64,000 nucleotides of DNA from Ophthalmolycus amberensis (lineage: Eukaryota > Chordata > Actinopteri > Perciformes > Zoarcidae): the NCBI GenBank assembly GCA_024529925.1, contig JAFEUB010001490.1:682501-746500 (forward strand), written 5' to 3'. Each line of letters begins with the position of its first letter. Position 1 is the first letter of the stretch. The notes under the pieces are model-generated. The model worked only from the letters and a program-made list of their open reading frames with translations, had not been told where the DNA came from and did no database searches. Shown here one piece after another: positions 32,304-42,620 of the stretch. Position numbers and translations under genes: made by a program.

Positions 32304-35300
32304 GTGTCTGCCCCACGGCCACTTAAATTAATTAAATCAAAAATAAACGATCGAGGAGTTAAAAAAAAAAACTTAATCCAAGTTAAAACTACCGCAACAG
32401 TACAACAAAATAGGATAATTAAATGTGGACTCTTAAATATCAGATCTTTGTCATCTAAAGCTCTACTAGTAAATGAGCTAATATCAGATAATCATATTGA
32501 TTTATTTTGTCTTACTGAAACCTGGCTGAGTAATGATGAATATGTCAGCCTAAATGAATCAACTCCTCCAAGTCAAATCAATACTCACATTCCTCGAGGC
32601 GCCGGCCGAGGAGGTGGAGTAGCAGCCATCTTTGACTCTAGCCTATTATTAAACCCTAAACCTAAACTAGACTATAACTCATTTGAAAGCTTGGTTCTTA
32701 GTCTTTCACACCCAACCTGGAAAACAATACAGCCAGTTATATTTGTTATAGTGTACCGGGCCCCAGGTCCGTATTCGGAATTTTTATCAGAATTTTTTCA
32801 GTTTTTATCAAGTCTAGTCCTTAAAACAGATAAAGTAATTATTGTAGGTGACTTTAATATTCATGTGGATGTCGAGAACAATAGCCTCAGTACTGCATTT
32901 ATTTCATTATTAGATTCGATTGGTTTCTGTCAGAATGTACAGAAACCCACTCACTGTTTTAACCACACTCTCGACCTGGTTCTGACTTATGGCATTAACA
33001 TGGAAGATTTAATAGTCTATCCACAGAACCCTCTTCTATCGGACCATTATCTAATAACCTTTGAATTCTTACTAACGGAGTGTACACCGTTAAGCAAGAG
33101 TTACTACACTAGATGTCTATCTGATGGTGCCGTAGCTCAATTTAAAGAAGTGATTCCGTCTGTATTTAACTCAATACCATGCTTCGATGTGACGGAGGAC
33201 TCCTGTGCTAACTTTAGTCCTACCCAGATTGATCATCTTGTCGACAGTGCTACAAGCTCACTGAGAAGGACACTAGACTCTATTGCTCCTTTAAAAAAGA
33301 AGTTGGTAAAACAAAGGAGATCCGCTCCATGGTATAACCCTGAAACCCGCAAATTAAAGCAAACATCGCGAAAACTTGAAAGAACATGGCGTTCCATTAA
33401 CTTGGAAGAATCTCGGTTACTCTGGCGAGACAGTCTTAAGACATATAAGAAGGCCCTCCGTAATGCCAGAGCAGCTTATTACTCATCGTTAATAGAGAAA
33501 AATAAGAACAACCCCAGGTTCCTCTTCAGCGCTGTAGCCAGGCTGACAGAGAGTCACAGCTCTGTTGTGCCGAGTATCCCTATAGACCTCAGTAGCAATG
33601 ACTTCATGAACTTCTTTAATGATAAAATTATAATTATTAGAGAGAACATTAATAATCTCCTGCCCCCGACCGATCTTTCCACAAATAGAGTAACCTTAGA
33701 AACAGCTGTAAACCCTGATATATGTTTAGATGGCTTTACTCCCATTGACCTTGACAAACTGACTTCAACAATTTTTACGTCTAAACCTTCCACCTGTCTC
33801 TTAGACCCTATACCGACTAGGCTGCTTAAAGAAGTGCTACCATTAATTAGCACAACTTTATTAGATATCATCAACCTGTCTTTAGTAACAGGTCATGTAC
33901 CACAGTCCTTTAAAGTAGCTGTGATTAAACCTCTTCTTAAGAAGCCCACTCTGGATCCAGAGGTGTTGGCCAACTATAGACCGATCTCTAACCTTCCCTT
34001 CCTCTCTAAGATCCTTGAGAAAGCAGTTGCAAATCAGTTGTGTGACTTTCTGTGTAACAATAGTTTATTTGAGGATTTTCAGTCAGGATTTAGAAAGCAT
34101 CATAGCACAGAGACAGCTCTGGTAAAAATAACTAATGACCTTCTAATCGCATCAGACAAAGGACTCATCTCTGTTCTTGTCCTGTTAGACCTTAGTGCTG
34201 CGTTCGACACTATAGACCACTACATCCTGTTGCAGAGACTGGAACATTATATTGGCATCAAAGGAACCGCACTGAACTGGTTTGGATCCTATTTATCGGA
34301 TCGATCTCAGTTTGTTTATGTAAATGATGAAGCCTCGATGAAGACCAAGGTCAGTTATGGAGTTCCACAAGGTTCTGTGCTTGGACCAATCTTGTTCACC
34401 TTATATATGCTTCCTTTAGGCAATATTATCAGAAAACACTCTATAACCTTTCATTGTTATGCAGATGATACTCAATTATATATATCGATCAAACCAGACG
34501 AAACCAACCAGCTTGCTAAACTGCAAGCGTGTCTTAAGGACATAAAAACCTGGATGACCTGCAACTTCCTGATGTTAAACTCAGACAAAACTGAAGTTAT
34601 TCTACTAGGCCCAGAACACCTCCGAAATCAGTTATCTAATGATATAGTTTCTCTAGATGGCATTGCGCTGGCATCCAGCAGCACCGTCAAGAATCTTGGA
34701 GTTACCTTTGATCAGGATTTGTCTTTCAACTCTCAGATAAAACTTATTTCTAGGACTGCCTATTTTCACCTACGTAATATTTCAAAAATCAGGCACATCC
34801 TATCTCAAAGCGATGCAGAGAAATTAGTTCATGCATTTGTTACCTCCAGACTAGATTATTGCAATTCCTTATTTTCAGGCTGCTCTAATAAGTCTCTTAA
34901 ATCTCTCCAGCTGATCCAGAATGCTGCAGCTCGTGTACTAACAAGAACTAAGAGGAGAGATCATATTACTCCTGTATTAGCTTCTCTGCACTGGCTCCCT
35001 GTAAAATCCAGAATAGAATTTAAAATCCTTTTACTTACCTACAAAGCCCGAATTGGTCAGGCTCCATCATATCTTAAAGAGCTTATAGTACCATACTGCC
35101 CTACTAGAGAGCTGCGATCCAGTGGTTCAGGGTTACTTGTGGTTCCTAGAGTCTTAAAAAGTAGGATGGGAGCCAGAGCCTTCAGTTATCAAGCTCCTCT
35201 TCTGTGGAACCAGCTTCCCGTTTCAGTCCGGGGGGCAGACACACTCACCACATTTAAGAGTAGGCTTAAGACTTTCCTCTTTGATAGTGCTTATAGTTAG
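32304..35300 (+). CDS. LINE ORF2: AP-endonuclease and reverse transcriptase
   Basis: 998 codons without a stop. The first codon of the open frame is GTG and there is no nearby ATG, so translation probably starts by reinitiation or at a non-standard codon. Endonuclease residues are all visible: Asn45 (LNIRS), Glu72 (TETWL), Tyr151, Asp183 and Asn185 (GDFN), Asp247 and His248 (SDH). The reverse transcriptase follows with NYRPISNL, SAAFDTIDH, YGVPQGSVLGP and the catalytic YADD at 719-722, then the connecting C-terminal region ending LKTFLFDSAYS. It would nick target DNA and copy the LINE RNA in place. All key residues are present, which is unusual for a random LINE copy. Confidence 0.92.
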   Translation: MSAPRPLKLIKSKINDRGVKKKNLIQVKTTATVQQNRIIKCGLLNIRSLSSKALLVNELISDNHIDLFCLTETWLSNDEYVSLNESTPPSQINTHIPRGAGRGGGVAAIFDSSLLLNPKPKLDYNSFESLVLSLSHPTWKTIQPVIFVIVYRAPGPYSEFLSEFFQFLSSLVLKTDKVIIVGDFNIHVDVENNSLSTAFISLLDSIGFCQNVQKPTHCFNHTLDLVLTYGINMEDLIVYPQNPLLSDHYLITFEFLLTECTPLSKSYYTRCLSDGAVAQFKEVIPSVFNSIPCFDVTEDSCANFSPTQIDHLVDSATSSLRRTLDSIAPLKKKLVKQRRSAPWYNPETRKLKQTSRKLERTWRSINLEESRLLWRDSLKTYKKALRNARAAYYSSLIEKNKNNPRFLFSAVARLTESHSSVVPSIPIDLSSNDFMNFFNDKIIIIRENINNLLPPTDLSTNRVTLETAVNPDICLDGFTPIDLDKLTSTIFTSKPSTCLLDPIPTRLLKEVLPLISTTLLDIINLSLVTGHVPQSFKVAVIKPLLKKPTLDPEVLANYRPISNLPFLSKILEKAVANQLCDFLCNNSLFEDFQSGFRKHHSTETALVKITNDLLIASDKGLISVLVLLDLSAAFDTIDHYILLQRLEHYIGIKGTALNWFGSYLSDRSQFVYVNDEASMKTKVSYGVPQGSVLGPILFTLYMLPLGNIIRKHSITFHCYADDTQLYISIKPDETNQLAKLQACLKDIKTWMTCNFLMLNSDKTEVILLGPEHLRNQLSNDIVSLDGIALASSSTVKNLGVTFDQDLSFNSQIKLISRTAYFHLRNISKIRHILSQSDAEKLVHAFVTSRLDYCNSLFSGCSNKSLKSLQLIQNAAARVLTRTKRRDHITPVLASLHWLPVKSRIEFKILLLTYKARIGQAPSYLKELIVPYCPTRELRSSGSGLLVVPRVLKSRMGARAFSYQAPLLWNQLPVSVRGADTLTTFKSRLKTFLFDSAYS

Positions 35301-36192
35301 GGCTGGCTCTGGCTTGCCTTGGACCGGCCCATGGACAAACTGGTATAGGCAAAAACTACAGGGGGGACTTCCTACACTGAGCACCTCTCTCCTCCTCTTC
35401 TTCACCTCCGTCTGTATGATGTCCCATTAATGCTCATTACTAACTTTACTTCTTCCCCGGAGTATTTGTGCTTTCTCGCCTCACAGGATGACCGCAGTTT
35501 TATCTGGACACTGGTTCTTCAACCAGCCATGGCCCTGCTGACACCGACTACGATCTTCATTATTATCATTATTAATCCTATTAACAATACCATTAATGCA
35601 CAGTACTGATTTTGTCTCTTCCCCGGAGTCCTTGTGCTTCCTCTCCTCACAGGTTTCCATGGAGCATGGTTTCATCTGGACCCTGGTCCTTCCTCCTACC
35701 ATGGCCCTGCTGACTCCAACTGCTAATATTATTATTACTCACATTACTATTTCATATTACCGATACCATTAATGCACATTATTGACCTGCTTCTTCACCA
35801 GAGTCTCTGTGCTTTCTCGCCTCACAGGTTCCTGTGTATCCGGGTTTACCTGGACCAGGTGTTGCCTCCTGTCGTGGTTGTGTCATACATTGAATGTGCT
35901 GTAATTACATTGAATGTGTTGTAATTCACTATCCTGTTCTCCACATGACATCATTGCACTTCTGTCCATCCTGGGAGAGGGATCCCTCCTCTATTGCTCT
36001 CCCACAGGTTTCTTCCTCTTTCCTCCCCGTTAAAAGGGTTTTTTTGGGGAGTTTTTCCTGTTCTGATGTGAGGGTTCCGGGACAAGAGGATGTCAAATGT
36101 GTACATATTGTAAAGCCCTCTGAGGCAAATTTGTAATTTGTGCTTTTGGGCTATACAAAAATAAATTGAATTGAATTGAATTGAATTGAATA
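35301..36192 (+). repeat. L2 3' UTR with three tandem units and TTGAA tail
   Basis: Three diverged units of about 165-180 bp, each with an ATTAATGC...CTTC...GTGCTT...CTCACAGG pattern, end near 35489, 35653 and 35828. The final part is the commonly copied LINE end, with GTTTTTTTGGGGAG near 36037, AATAAA at 36161 and (TTGAA)n. Confidence 0.8.
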
Positions 36193-36949
36193 ACCGTAGC
36201 TGTGTGTTGGGGTCTGGCGCCACCTCCTGGCTGGCTGAGCTCCTCACATGCTTCCCTTCCTCACACAAGTCTGACCTGAAGTCTGATCCTTGCCCCTTGA
36301 GATGACCGCACATCCAGCCTTCAGCCATAAACCTGACACCAACACTCTATTGGCCAAGAAAATGCCTCCCGCTGTGCGTAAGACCAGGTTTATAAGCTCG
36401 AACACAGCTAAAATCGCCCTCTTCGCCCCGGACCTCCGTCCCGGCTACAGAAGATCCAGCTCTCCCCCCTCCAGCATCACGCTGCCGACGCAGCCACGAG
36501 GAAGCCACGGCCCTCTACCCTCATCAAGCCCTGTCAGGTCACAAGCCATTTCGCTGGACGAAACAGCCGTGTTCTTTTCCGATTGTCCCCCTCATCCCGC
36601 GAGAGCGGATCACTTCCGCGATCTGTTTTTCCGCTTTTTCTTTTTGTGCATACTCCGGCAGGAAGACGTCTAATCCTCTCCTGACCGATGATTACCGGGA
36701 GACGTACGGACCACGCCGTCTCAGCCGAAGTTAAACTGTCCTCTCTGCAGCGAGTACAGATCGGACCTGCATGTGCTCACACGAGCCACGTCACAACGGA
36801 CCGAAAACAGCGCCAGCTGCAAAGCCGCGCCGACCAGCAAGCTCCCCCTGCGCCCTTTTCCTTCTGGAGGAAAAGGACAGATTCTGCCACGAACACTCTT
36901 CCCTTTGCTCCGAAGCGCCTCAAAGTAAGGTTCATGGTATCTGGGCATA
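36193..36949. other. GC-richer stretch with an unrecognised open frame
   Basis: An ATG at 36302 opens about 123 codons (to 36673) rich in Pro, Ser and Arg; a second frame has a CPLCSEY motif near 36740 followed by a donor-like CAAAGTAAGG at 36918. I do not recognise either. The stretch could be the 5' part of the LTR-like repeat that follows, or old coding exons. Confidence 0.3.
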
Positions 36950-38195
36950 GCTTAGCTTAATATAACCTACGTTAATTCAGGTTATTCATTTATGTGTTGA
37001 TATTCCCGTATTTTGTTTGTGAGAAGTTACTGTCGCGTGATATCAAGGTATTGCGTAATCAATCGCGGACCCGAAGCTCCGTTTGTGTATTGAACTGCTG
37101 TAACTGTCTGCATTAGATCAGTCACTGCTGGTAGAGTTAGAGTTGTGTATTATCACTTGAGAGATGTGATAACGGAGCACTACGCTCATCTCACCGCAGT
37201 GATAGAGATCTGTTTTATTTGGGGATTATTTGATTTCATTTTGTTTCTTGCTCTATTTCCTTGAATCGATTCTGTGAGTGAAGTGTGGAAACGCGACTAT
37301 CGTGCACAAGTGTCGTCAGTTCGCGAAGCGACAACGGCAGCTTGTGCAAGATACGATCTGCGACCCTCACACTCACTACAACGCGACACCGCACACAGAA
37401 ACTGTGATTCCTCTCTCTGCCCTTTTATTTCTCTTGGTTTCCGTAACTTGCATACACATAGAGCTCCGGATTGTGGGTGAAAACTCTCACCTATTGTTCC
37501 AACACATGTGCTCACACACACGTGATTACATACAGCTGACCCCCCCCCCCCTCCGCCATTTTGTCTAAGTCACCCGACTACGCCATCTGGTGGTGGTTTA
37601 GCTGTAGTTCTTTAAGGCCCCTACCCTTTTACACACGTGACCACACAGAGACTCCCCCTCCGCCATCTTTGTAGTTTTCGACTGTAGTTTTAAGACCCCC
37701 CTTTCTTTTCACCCACATAGACCCACACACACACACATACTTGTATACATACATCCTCACCCATTTTATTCATTTGTTTAGATATTAGGCATATAAAATT
37801 GTATGATAGCGTTGTTGGTTGCAATATTAATTGATTTGATCATTTACTATTTTGATGTAATAAACTCTGTTATACTTTAAGGAGCAGTCGTCCGTGATTA
37901 CTTGTGCATATGTGTGTAATAAAACTGTATGTAGTAGCCTTGTGTACGAACTTAAACCTTCACTGTCACTTCGAATGTGTAGTCGCACCCGACTATTGAC
38001 ATTACGAGTGGCCACTAATTATGAGACTTAGTTTTATCGTTTGGTTATTGGTCCCTGTTCGCAGGGTGGTGCCCCGTTGTTATTAATAATCATTAATAAT
38101 TGTTACAAACATTAATAATTCTATTGATGTCAAGAATTCAGTTTCTTAAATGCTGAAAACCCAAACACGCTCCTTTACGTTCCCAACACTGTGTT
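36950..38195 (+). repeat. LTR-like dispersed repeat, copy A
   Basis: Shares ordered blocks with 54600-55440: a TTGTTTGTG...AGTTTACTG-like block, a TAATAAACTCTGTTATACTT block (37856-37876), TAAACCTTCACTGT, AATTATGAGACTTA, GTTTGGTTATTGGTCCCTG and ATTAATAATTCTATTGAT. After GTTCGCAGGG comes TGGTGCCCCGT (38068), which equals the first 11 bases of an elongator tRNA-Met primer site. This suggests the end of an LTR and the start of a leader, but it is not proven. It has a poly-C run near 37541. Confidence 0.45.
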
Positions 38196-38234
38196 TCAGC
38201 TGCAGGAAGGCCCAGGTATAAAATGCACGGCCCG

Positions 38235-38895
38235 CCACTGTCTTAAGGACACAGAAACCTGGATGACGTTCAACTTCCTGATGTTAAACTCAGACAAAAC
38301 TGAAGTTATTGTACTTGGACCCTAACACCTCCAAACTGAATTATCAAAGATGAAAAATCTCAACGTAATCTTTGATCCTTTAACTCCCACATAAAACAAA
38401 CTTGAAGGACTGTATTTTTTAATCTACGTAACATTGCAAAAATCAAATATGATGCAAAAAAAATAGTCCATGCATTTGTTGCTTTTAGACTAGATTATTG
38501 TAATTCCTTATTATTAGGCTGGTCTTATAAATCACTTAAGATTCTCCAGTTAATCCAGAATGTTGTAGCACATGTAGATCATATTACTCCCGATTGTTTC
38601 TCTGCACTGGCTCCATGTAAAATCCTTCTCACCTACAAAACCCAAAATGGTCAGGCACCATAAAATAATTCATAGTACCCTATTATCCCACTGGAGCCCC
38701 CAGAATGCAGAGCTACTTGGGGTTCCTGGAGTCTCCAAAAGTAGAATGGGAGCCAGAGCCTTCGGCTATCAAGCTTCTCTTCTAAGGAACCAGCTTCCAG
38801 TTTCAGTCCGAAGGGCAGACAACCTTATCAATTTAATTGAAAACTCATATAGTTATAGGTCTGGCCAGGTTTTCTCTTGGACCAGCCCCTAGATA
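38235..38895 (+). pseudogene. Decayed L2 ORF2 C-terminus
   Basis: Matches the distal ORF2 of the 32-35 kb L2 at the DNA level, starting near CTGGATGACGTTCAACTTCC and running through AACTCAGACAAAACTGAAG to GGGAGCCAGAGCCTTCGGCT. Deletions, shifts and stops break the frame. The 3' UTR follows but is split by a hAT insertion at 38961-39788, and resumes at 39789. Confidence 0.85.
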
Positions 38896-38960
38896 TGTTG
38901 CTATGGGCCTAGCCTGCCTGGGGACTTCCTTTGATACACTGCATTCATGTCCTATTAAAG

Positions 38961-39788
38961 CAGTGGTTCTCAAACTTTTTCTGTCACGCCCCACTTTGGA
39001 GGAAGAAAAATGTTCATGCCCCACCGCCCCAACAAAATTGTAACAAAATGGTCTGTTGAATTTTTATTGAAACAACATTTTGTCACTCCTCCGTCTGTGC
39101 TTTTTCAAATAATAGAATAAAGAAAATTGCAATCACTTTAAGTAAACCAGATTGCTCCATCAGACAAAAACAAATACAATGTGCAATCACTTTGTTAGAA
39201 CAATGCAAATAAAGTTATATCTGCAAAAAAGAACTACAATTTGGCAAAAAATTGCTGATTGCAATTGGCTGCAATTAACCTGTTTTGCACTAAACATCTT
39301 TTCAAGATAACAATAAAGTGCAACCTGTGAAAAACTAAACAAAACAAGTTTCATACTATCCGCAGCTAGTTTTCAGACATAAAACACAGACTGGTCTCTC
39401 CTCATCTCCTACCGCGTTCACTGTGAAACCCAGAGCAAGAGAGGCGTCATCATATGTTTTTCTTGGCTGCTTGCTGTTTGTCTCGGATGCATCGCTTGCG
39501 GTTGCTTTTCTGTTCCCGCCAAATGTCTCTTCATTTGGAACACTAAGCCACACATCATGTGAGTCGCGAAGGATCATAGCCGGTGCGCATGCGCAAGTGT
39601 AACCTGTTAACGGCGTAACATAAACATTTACACGAAAGTACAGGCATTTCGCCATGTATTTATTAATTACTTAAAAAAATTACTTCTTTTTTTTTGAAAT
39701 ACAAAAATTCTGCATTTCACCCTGCGCCCAACCTGTAATACCACCACGCCCCACTAGTGGGGCGCGCCCCACAGTTTGAGAACCACTG
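38961..39788 (-). mobile_element. Non-autonomous hAT element nested in the L2 copy
   Basis: Terminal inverted repeats CAGTGGTTCTCAAACT at both ends (right end inverted) and an 8-bp flanking duplication, TATTAAAG (38953-38960) against TATTAATG (39789-39796), 7 of 8 matching. The 828-bp element holds on the minus strand, at about 39375-39520, a relic of the N-terminal transposase region (RKTYDDASLALGFTV, CVLCL), resembling ZBED5/SCAND3-type hAT proteins. It is therefore a deletion derivative. A related right-end fragment lies at 59988-60106. Confidence 0.85.
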
Positions 39789-39899
39789 TATTAATGGATG
39801 TTACTAACTCGGGTTCTTCCGTGGAGTCTCTATACAAGGTTAACATGGATCGTGGTAATTACTGGACCGTGGTTGTGGGCCTCAGCTAGAAGTTCATAG

Positions 39900-40290
39900 T
39901 TAACCACTACACATTTGGGTTTACCAGGTCTGAGCGGAAGCCTCCCCTACCATTTGAACTCACCAGGTGGTGATCAGTTGACAGCTCTGCGCATCTCTCC
40001 AAGACATATGTCAGCAGATCTGAACTGATTGAACTGATTTTTGGTGGATAAGCACAACCAACACAGCAACTTGCAGTCACACAGAGGGGACCCTCTGCTA
40101 TGGGTGGAGGTGATCCCAACTATATCTACTTGGTACTGCTCCACCTCCCGCACAAGCTCCGGTTCCTTCCCCACCAGAGAGATGACATTCCATGGAGGCA
40201 GAGTTTGAAGACTCTGGGGAAGACCCATCCCTGGCAGAGGTTGCTGAGGTAGTCTCAAAGCTTCTCTACGGCAAAGCGGCAAGTGTCACA
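39900..40290 (-). pseudogene. LINE endonuclease N-terminal fragment
   Basis: On the minus strand a frame reads PPWNVISLVGKEPELVREVE and then QVDIVGITSTHSRG, the start of an AP-type endonuclease of a fish LINE (families whose ORFs are often annotated as craniofacial development protein 2-like). It breaks off after about 60 residues. Too short to classify further. Confidence 0.6.
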
Positions 40291-41330
40291 CTTATATCAG
40301 GTAACTGACACCAGACATAGTGAAAACTCTAGGAGGGTGGGGCACACCATGGTTAACTTTGATTGTGTTTACTTGCATGCATTTGAGCCTTGTATGCAAT
40401 GAGCTAAGTTAATTGATTACAGTTTTACACACTATATGTCAAACAGAAGCCATGGGGACCACACAATAAAGAGAAGAGTAGGGATCCCCGACCCTGAACC
40501 AGCACACCACTCAAACAGGGACTGAAGTTCAGGCAAACGGATCCCCACCCATGCACCCAAGAGACCCCATACACAATAGGCCTCAACCCCTACTGCTGCA
40601 GCAACCAAAAGGATGGCCACGGTCCAACCTCAGCTCTCAAAATATCAGCAGAGCATACCTGCTGTCTTGAACAGGCATAACAATGAGGATGAACAATTTG
40701 TCATGAGCCTCTTGCCGGCATTCCAGAGGCTGGACAATAAATTAAAATCCAAAGTCTGAATTGGCTTTCAGAAACTCCTGCATGAAGCAGAATTCGGTGA
40801 CCTATAAGTCAGGGAGAACCTATATGTTTAAATGTTTTAATATGTTTTTGAGTTAAAGAGAGACCGCTTTACAGAGATCCTGAAGGCTTATTTTGAAGGC
40901 ACAGTTTCTGAATATGGGCTGTGAGTAATTCTCAATGGATTGAGTGTTTTGATACTTTCAAAGTATTTATATAGCACTTTAACTTTGGCTTTATAATATA
41001 TACCTGCTCCGACAACTTGTATTTTTGTAGAAATATATATACATTTTACATTTGGATGGAAATGAAGTGAATATAATTAAAGTAAATGAAATGATTTCAA
41101 AGATGCAGTTTGATTGTATGTATGCTTTTTTATTTTAAGTTGAGTGCCATATATGTATGTTTAAATCAGACAAGATAAACATGCAAATGGCAATTTAATT
41201 TCTCTTATAACATTTTCATCAACAACGGAAAACAGTAATAATTTGATAGCAAAGTATGAATTATTTTACATTAACATTAACCATGAAATGTGAATTTTAG
41301 ATGATTTCAAAAAAGGAAAACAAGAGCCAC
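40291..41330. other. Non-coding, nothing recognised
   Basis: AT-rich with short frames only. It probably includes the non-coding side of the adjoining Harbinger element. Confidence 0.45.
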
Positions 41331-41333
41331 ACT

Positions 41334-42290
41334 TTAAAGCTCATGAGTAATGTTTAAATAATGCTGTCTTGCCAATGGAGAGCACCAGCTGGAGAGGAGG
41401 AATAGGTTGTGAAGGTCTCCCTCACAGCCTGGGCTTTTCTGGAAGCATTGTTGCTGCCAACACATTCCAACAGGGCAGAGGGTCGAATGATCATGGTCTA
41501 CCTTCGTGTCCCAGTGCAGAAAAGTATGGAGGATGCAGGAAGCTCTCACCACCTTCTCTGCAACCTGTGGAGACACCCCCAGAACTCTCTGGTAGAGATG
41601 CCAGTGTGTTGCAAGAATGCCAAAGCTGCATTCCACCATCCTCCTGGCCCCGGACTTCCGGTAGTTGAACGCCCTCCGCTCTCTTGTGTTGTTCTGTCCT
41701 GGGTAGGGTCTCATCAGCTTCCTGCGCAGAGGCAATACCTCATCTGCCACAAAAACATGGGGTACTGTGCTCTGATCCTCAGCACCAGGGAGAGGGACAT
41801 CTGCAGGGAGCTGAAGGGTCTGGGAAAACAAGGCCTTCCCAAAGGCAAACACAGCCAGGGTCGCTCCATCACTGCTTTTCCCATAAGCCCCGACATCAAT
41901 CACACTGAAGCGGTAGTGAGCATCCACTACAGCCAATAGCACAACAGAAAAGTGCTCTCTGTAGTTGTAAAAAAGGGATCCTGTGTTGACTCGGGCTTGA
42001 ATTTGCATATTTTTACCATTGATTGCGCCAAGGCAATTTGGGAAGTCCCACAGTTGATGGAAGTCTTCTGGAATATCCTTCCATTCACTCACAGTTGGTG
42101 CTGGCATGTACTCAGTGACCAGACACACTCCCAGATGGCTATGACCACTGCACGCACAATGCCAACCCCTGTGGTGAAGCCAACACTAGCTGAAGCTCAG
42201 GTTCCTGAAGGAGTTTTAGAGGCAAGATATCTGCAAGTCATAAAACTATCGTCATTTATACTTACTGAATGCATACGTTTTGTAGCTTAG
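41334..42290 (-). pseudogene. PIF/Harbinger transposase (HARBI1-like), broken
   Basis: 264 open codons (41334-42128) encode a DDE_Tnp_4-type nuclease. Visible motifs in order are PNCLGAINGK, DVGAYGKSSDGATL, VFVADEVLPL and the RRMVECSFGIL glutamate. The first catalytic position is Asn (GAINGK) where family members have Asp (GxxDGK), so the enzyme is probably dead. The sense continues upstream to about 42200 in another frame (GFTTGVGIVRAVVIAIWECV), with a frameshift near 42115; the open frame itself begins at GTG. Harbinger transposases cut and paste DNA with TWA target sites. No terminal repeats were found. Confidence 0.85.
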
Positions 42291-42364
42291 TGTTTCCTAC
42301 AGATTTGATATTGGTAATATAGTGGTCCACCACAAAAAAAGTATATGTGAAACTGTGTGTGTGT

Positions 42365-42560
42365 TGGATAGCAGGGGTGGAATGTGCATTTACTAAGGTG
42401 CTGTACTTGTACTTTCCATCTCATGCTACTTTATACTTCTAATCCACTACATCTCAGAGGGAAATATTTAAATATATTTAAATAATATATGTTTAAGTTT
42501 TTTTATACTGTGGTATTGCTACTTTTACTTAAGTCAAAGACCTGAAAACTTTGTCATCCA
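42365..42560 (+). repeat. Dispersed teleost repeat (CTACTTTATACTTCTA family)
   Basis: Contains GTACTTGTACTTTCCATCTC, TGCTACTTTATACTTCTAAT and CTCAGAGGGAAATATT, phrases of a very common fish repeat. A shorter sister lies at 50036-50110. Confidence 0.6.
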
Positions 42561-42568
42561 CTTTGGAT

Positions 42569-42570
<2 letters not shown>

Positions 42571-42619
<49 letters not shown>

Positions 42620-42620
42620 A
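42571..42620. repeat. (GT)n(GA)n microsatellite
   Basis: A run of GT followed by a run of GA. Confidence 0.95.

Larger units (their letters stand above)
30425..36192 (+). mobile_element. Near-complete L2-type LINE
   Basis: About 5.8 kb holding a 5' UTR with a duplicated 21-bp GACAGAGCACAGAGCAGCA-type unit (30792-30835), two long open frames, and a 3' UTR ending in AATAAA and a TTGAA-repeat tail (36164-36191). The exact 5' edge and the target duplication could not be fixed. Both frames are uninterrupted, so this copy may be young and possibly competent. Related 3' ends of other copies lie at 38235-39900, 51706-51838 and 59075-59599. Confidence 0.9.
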
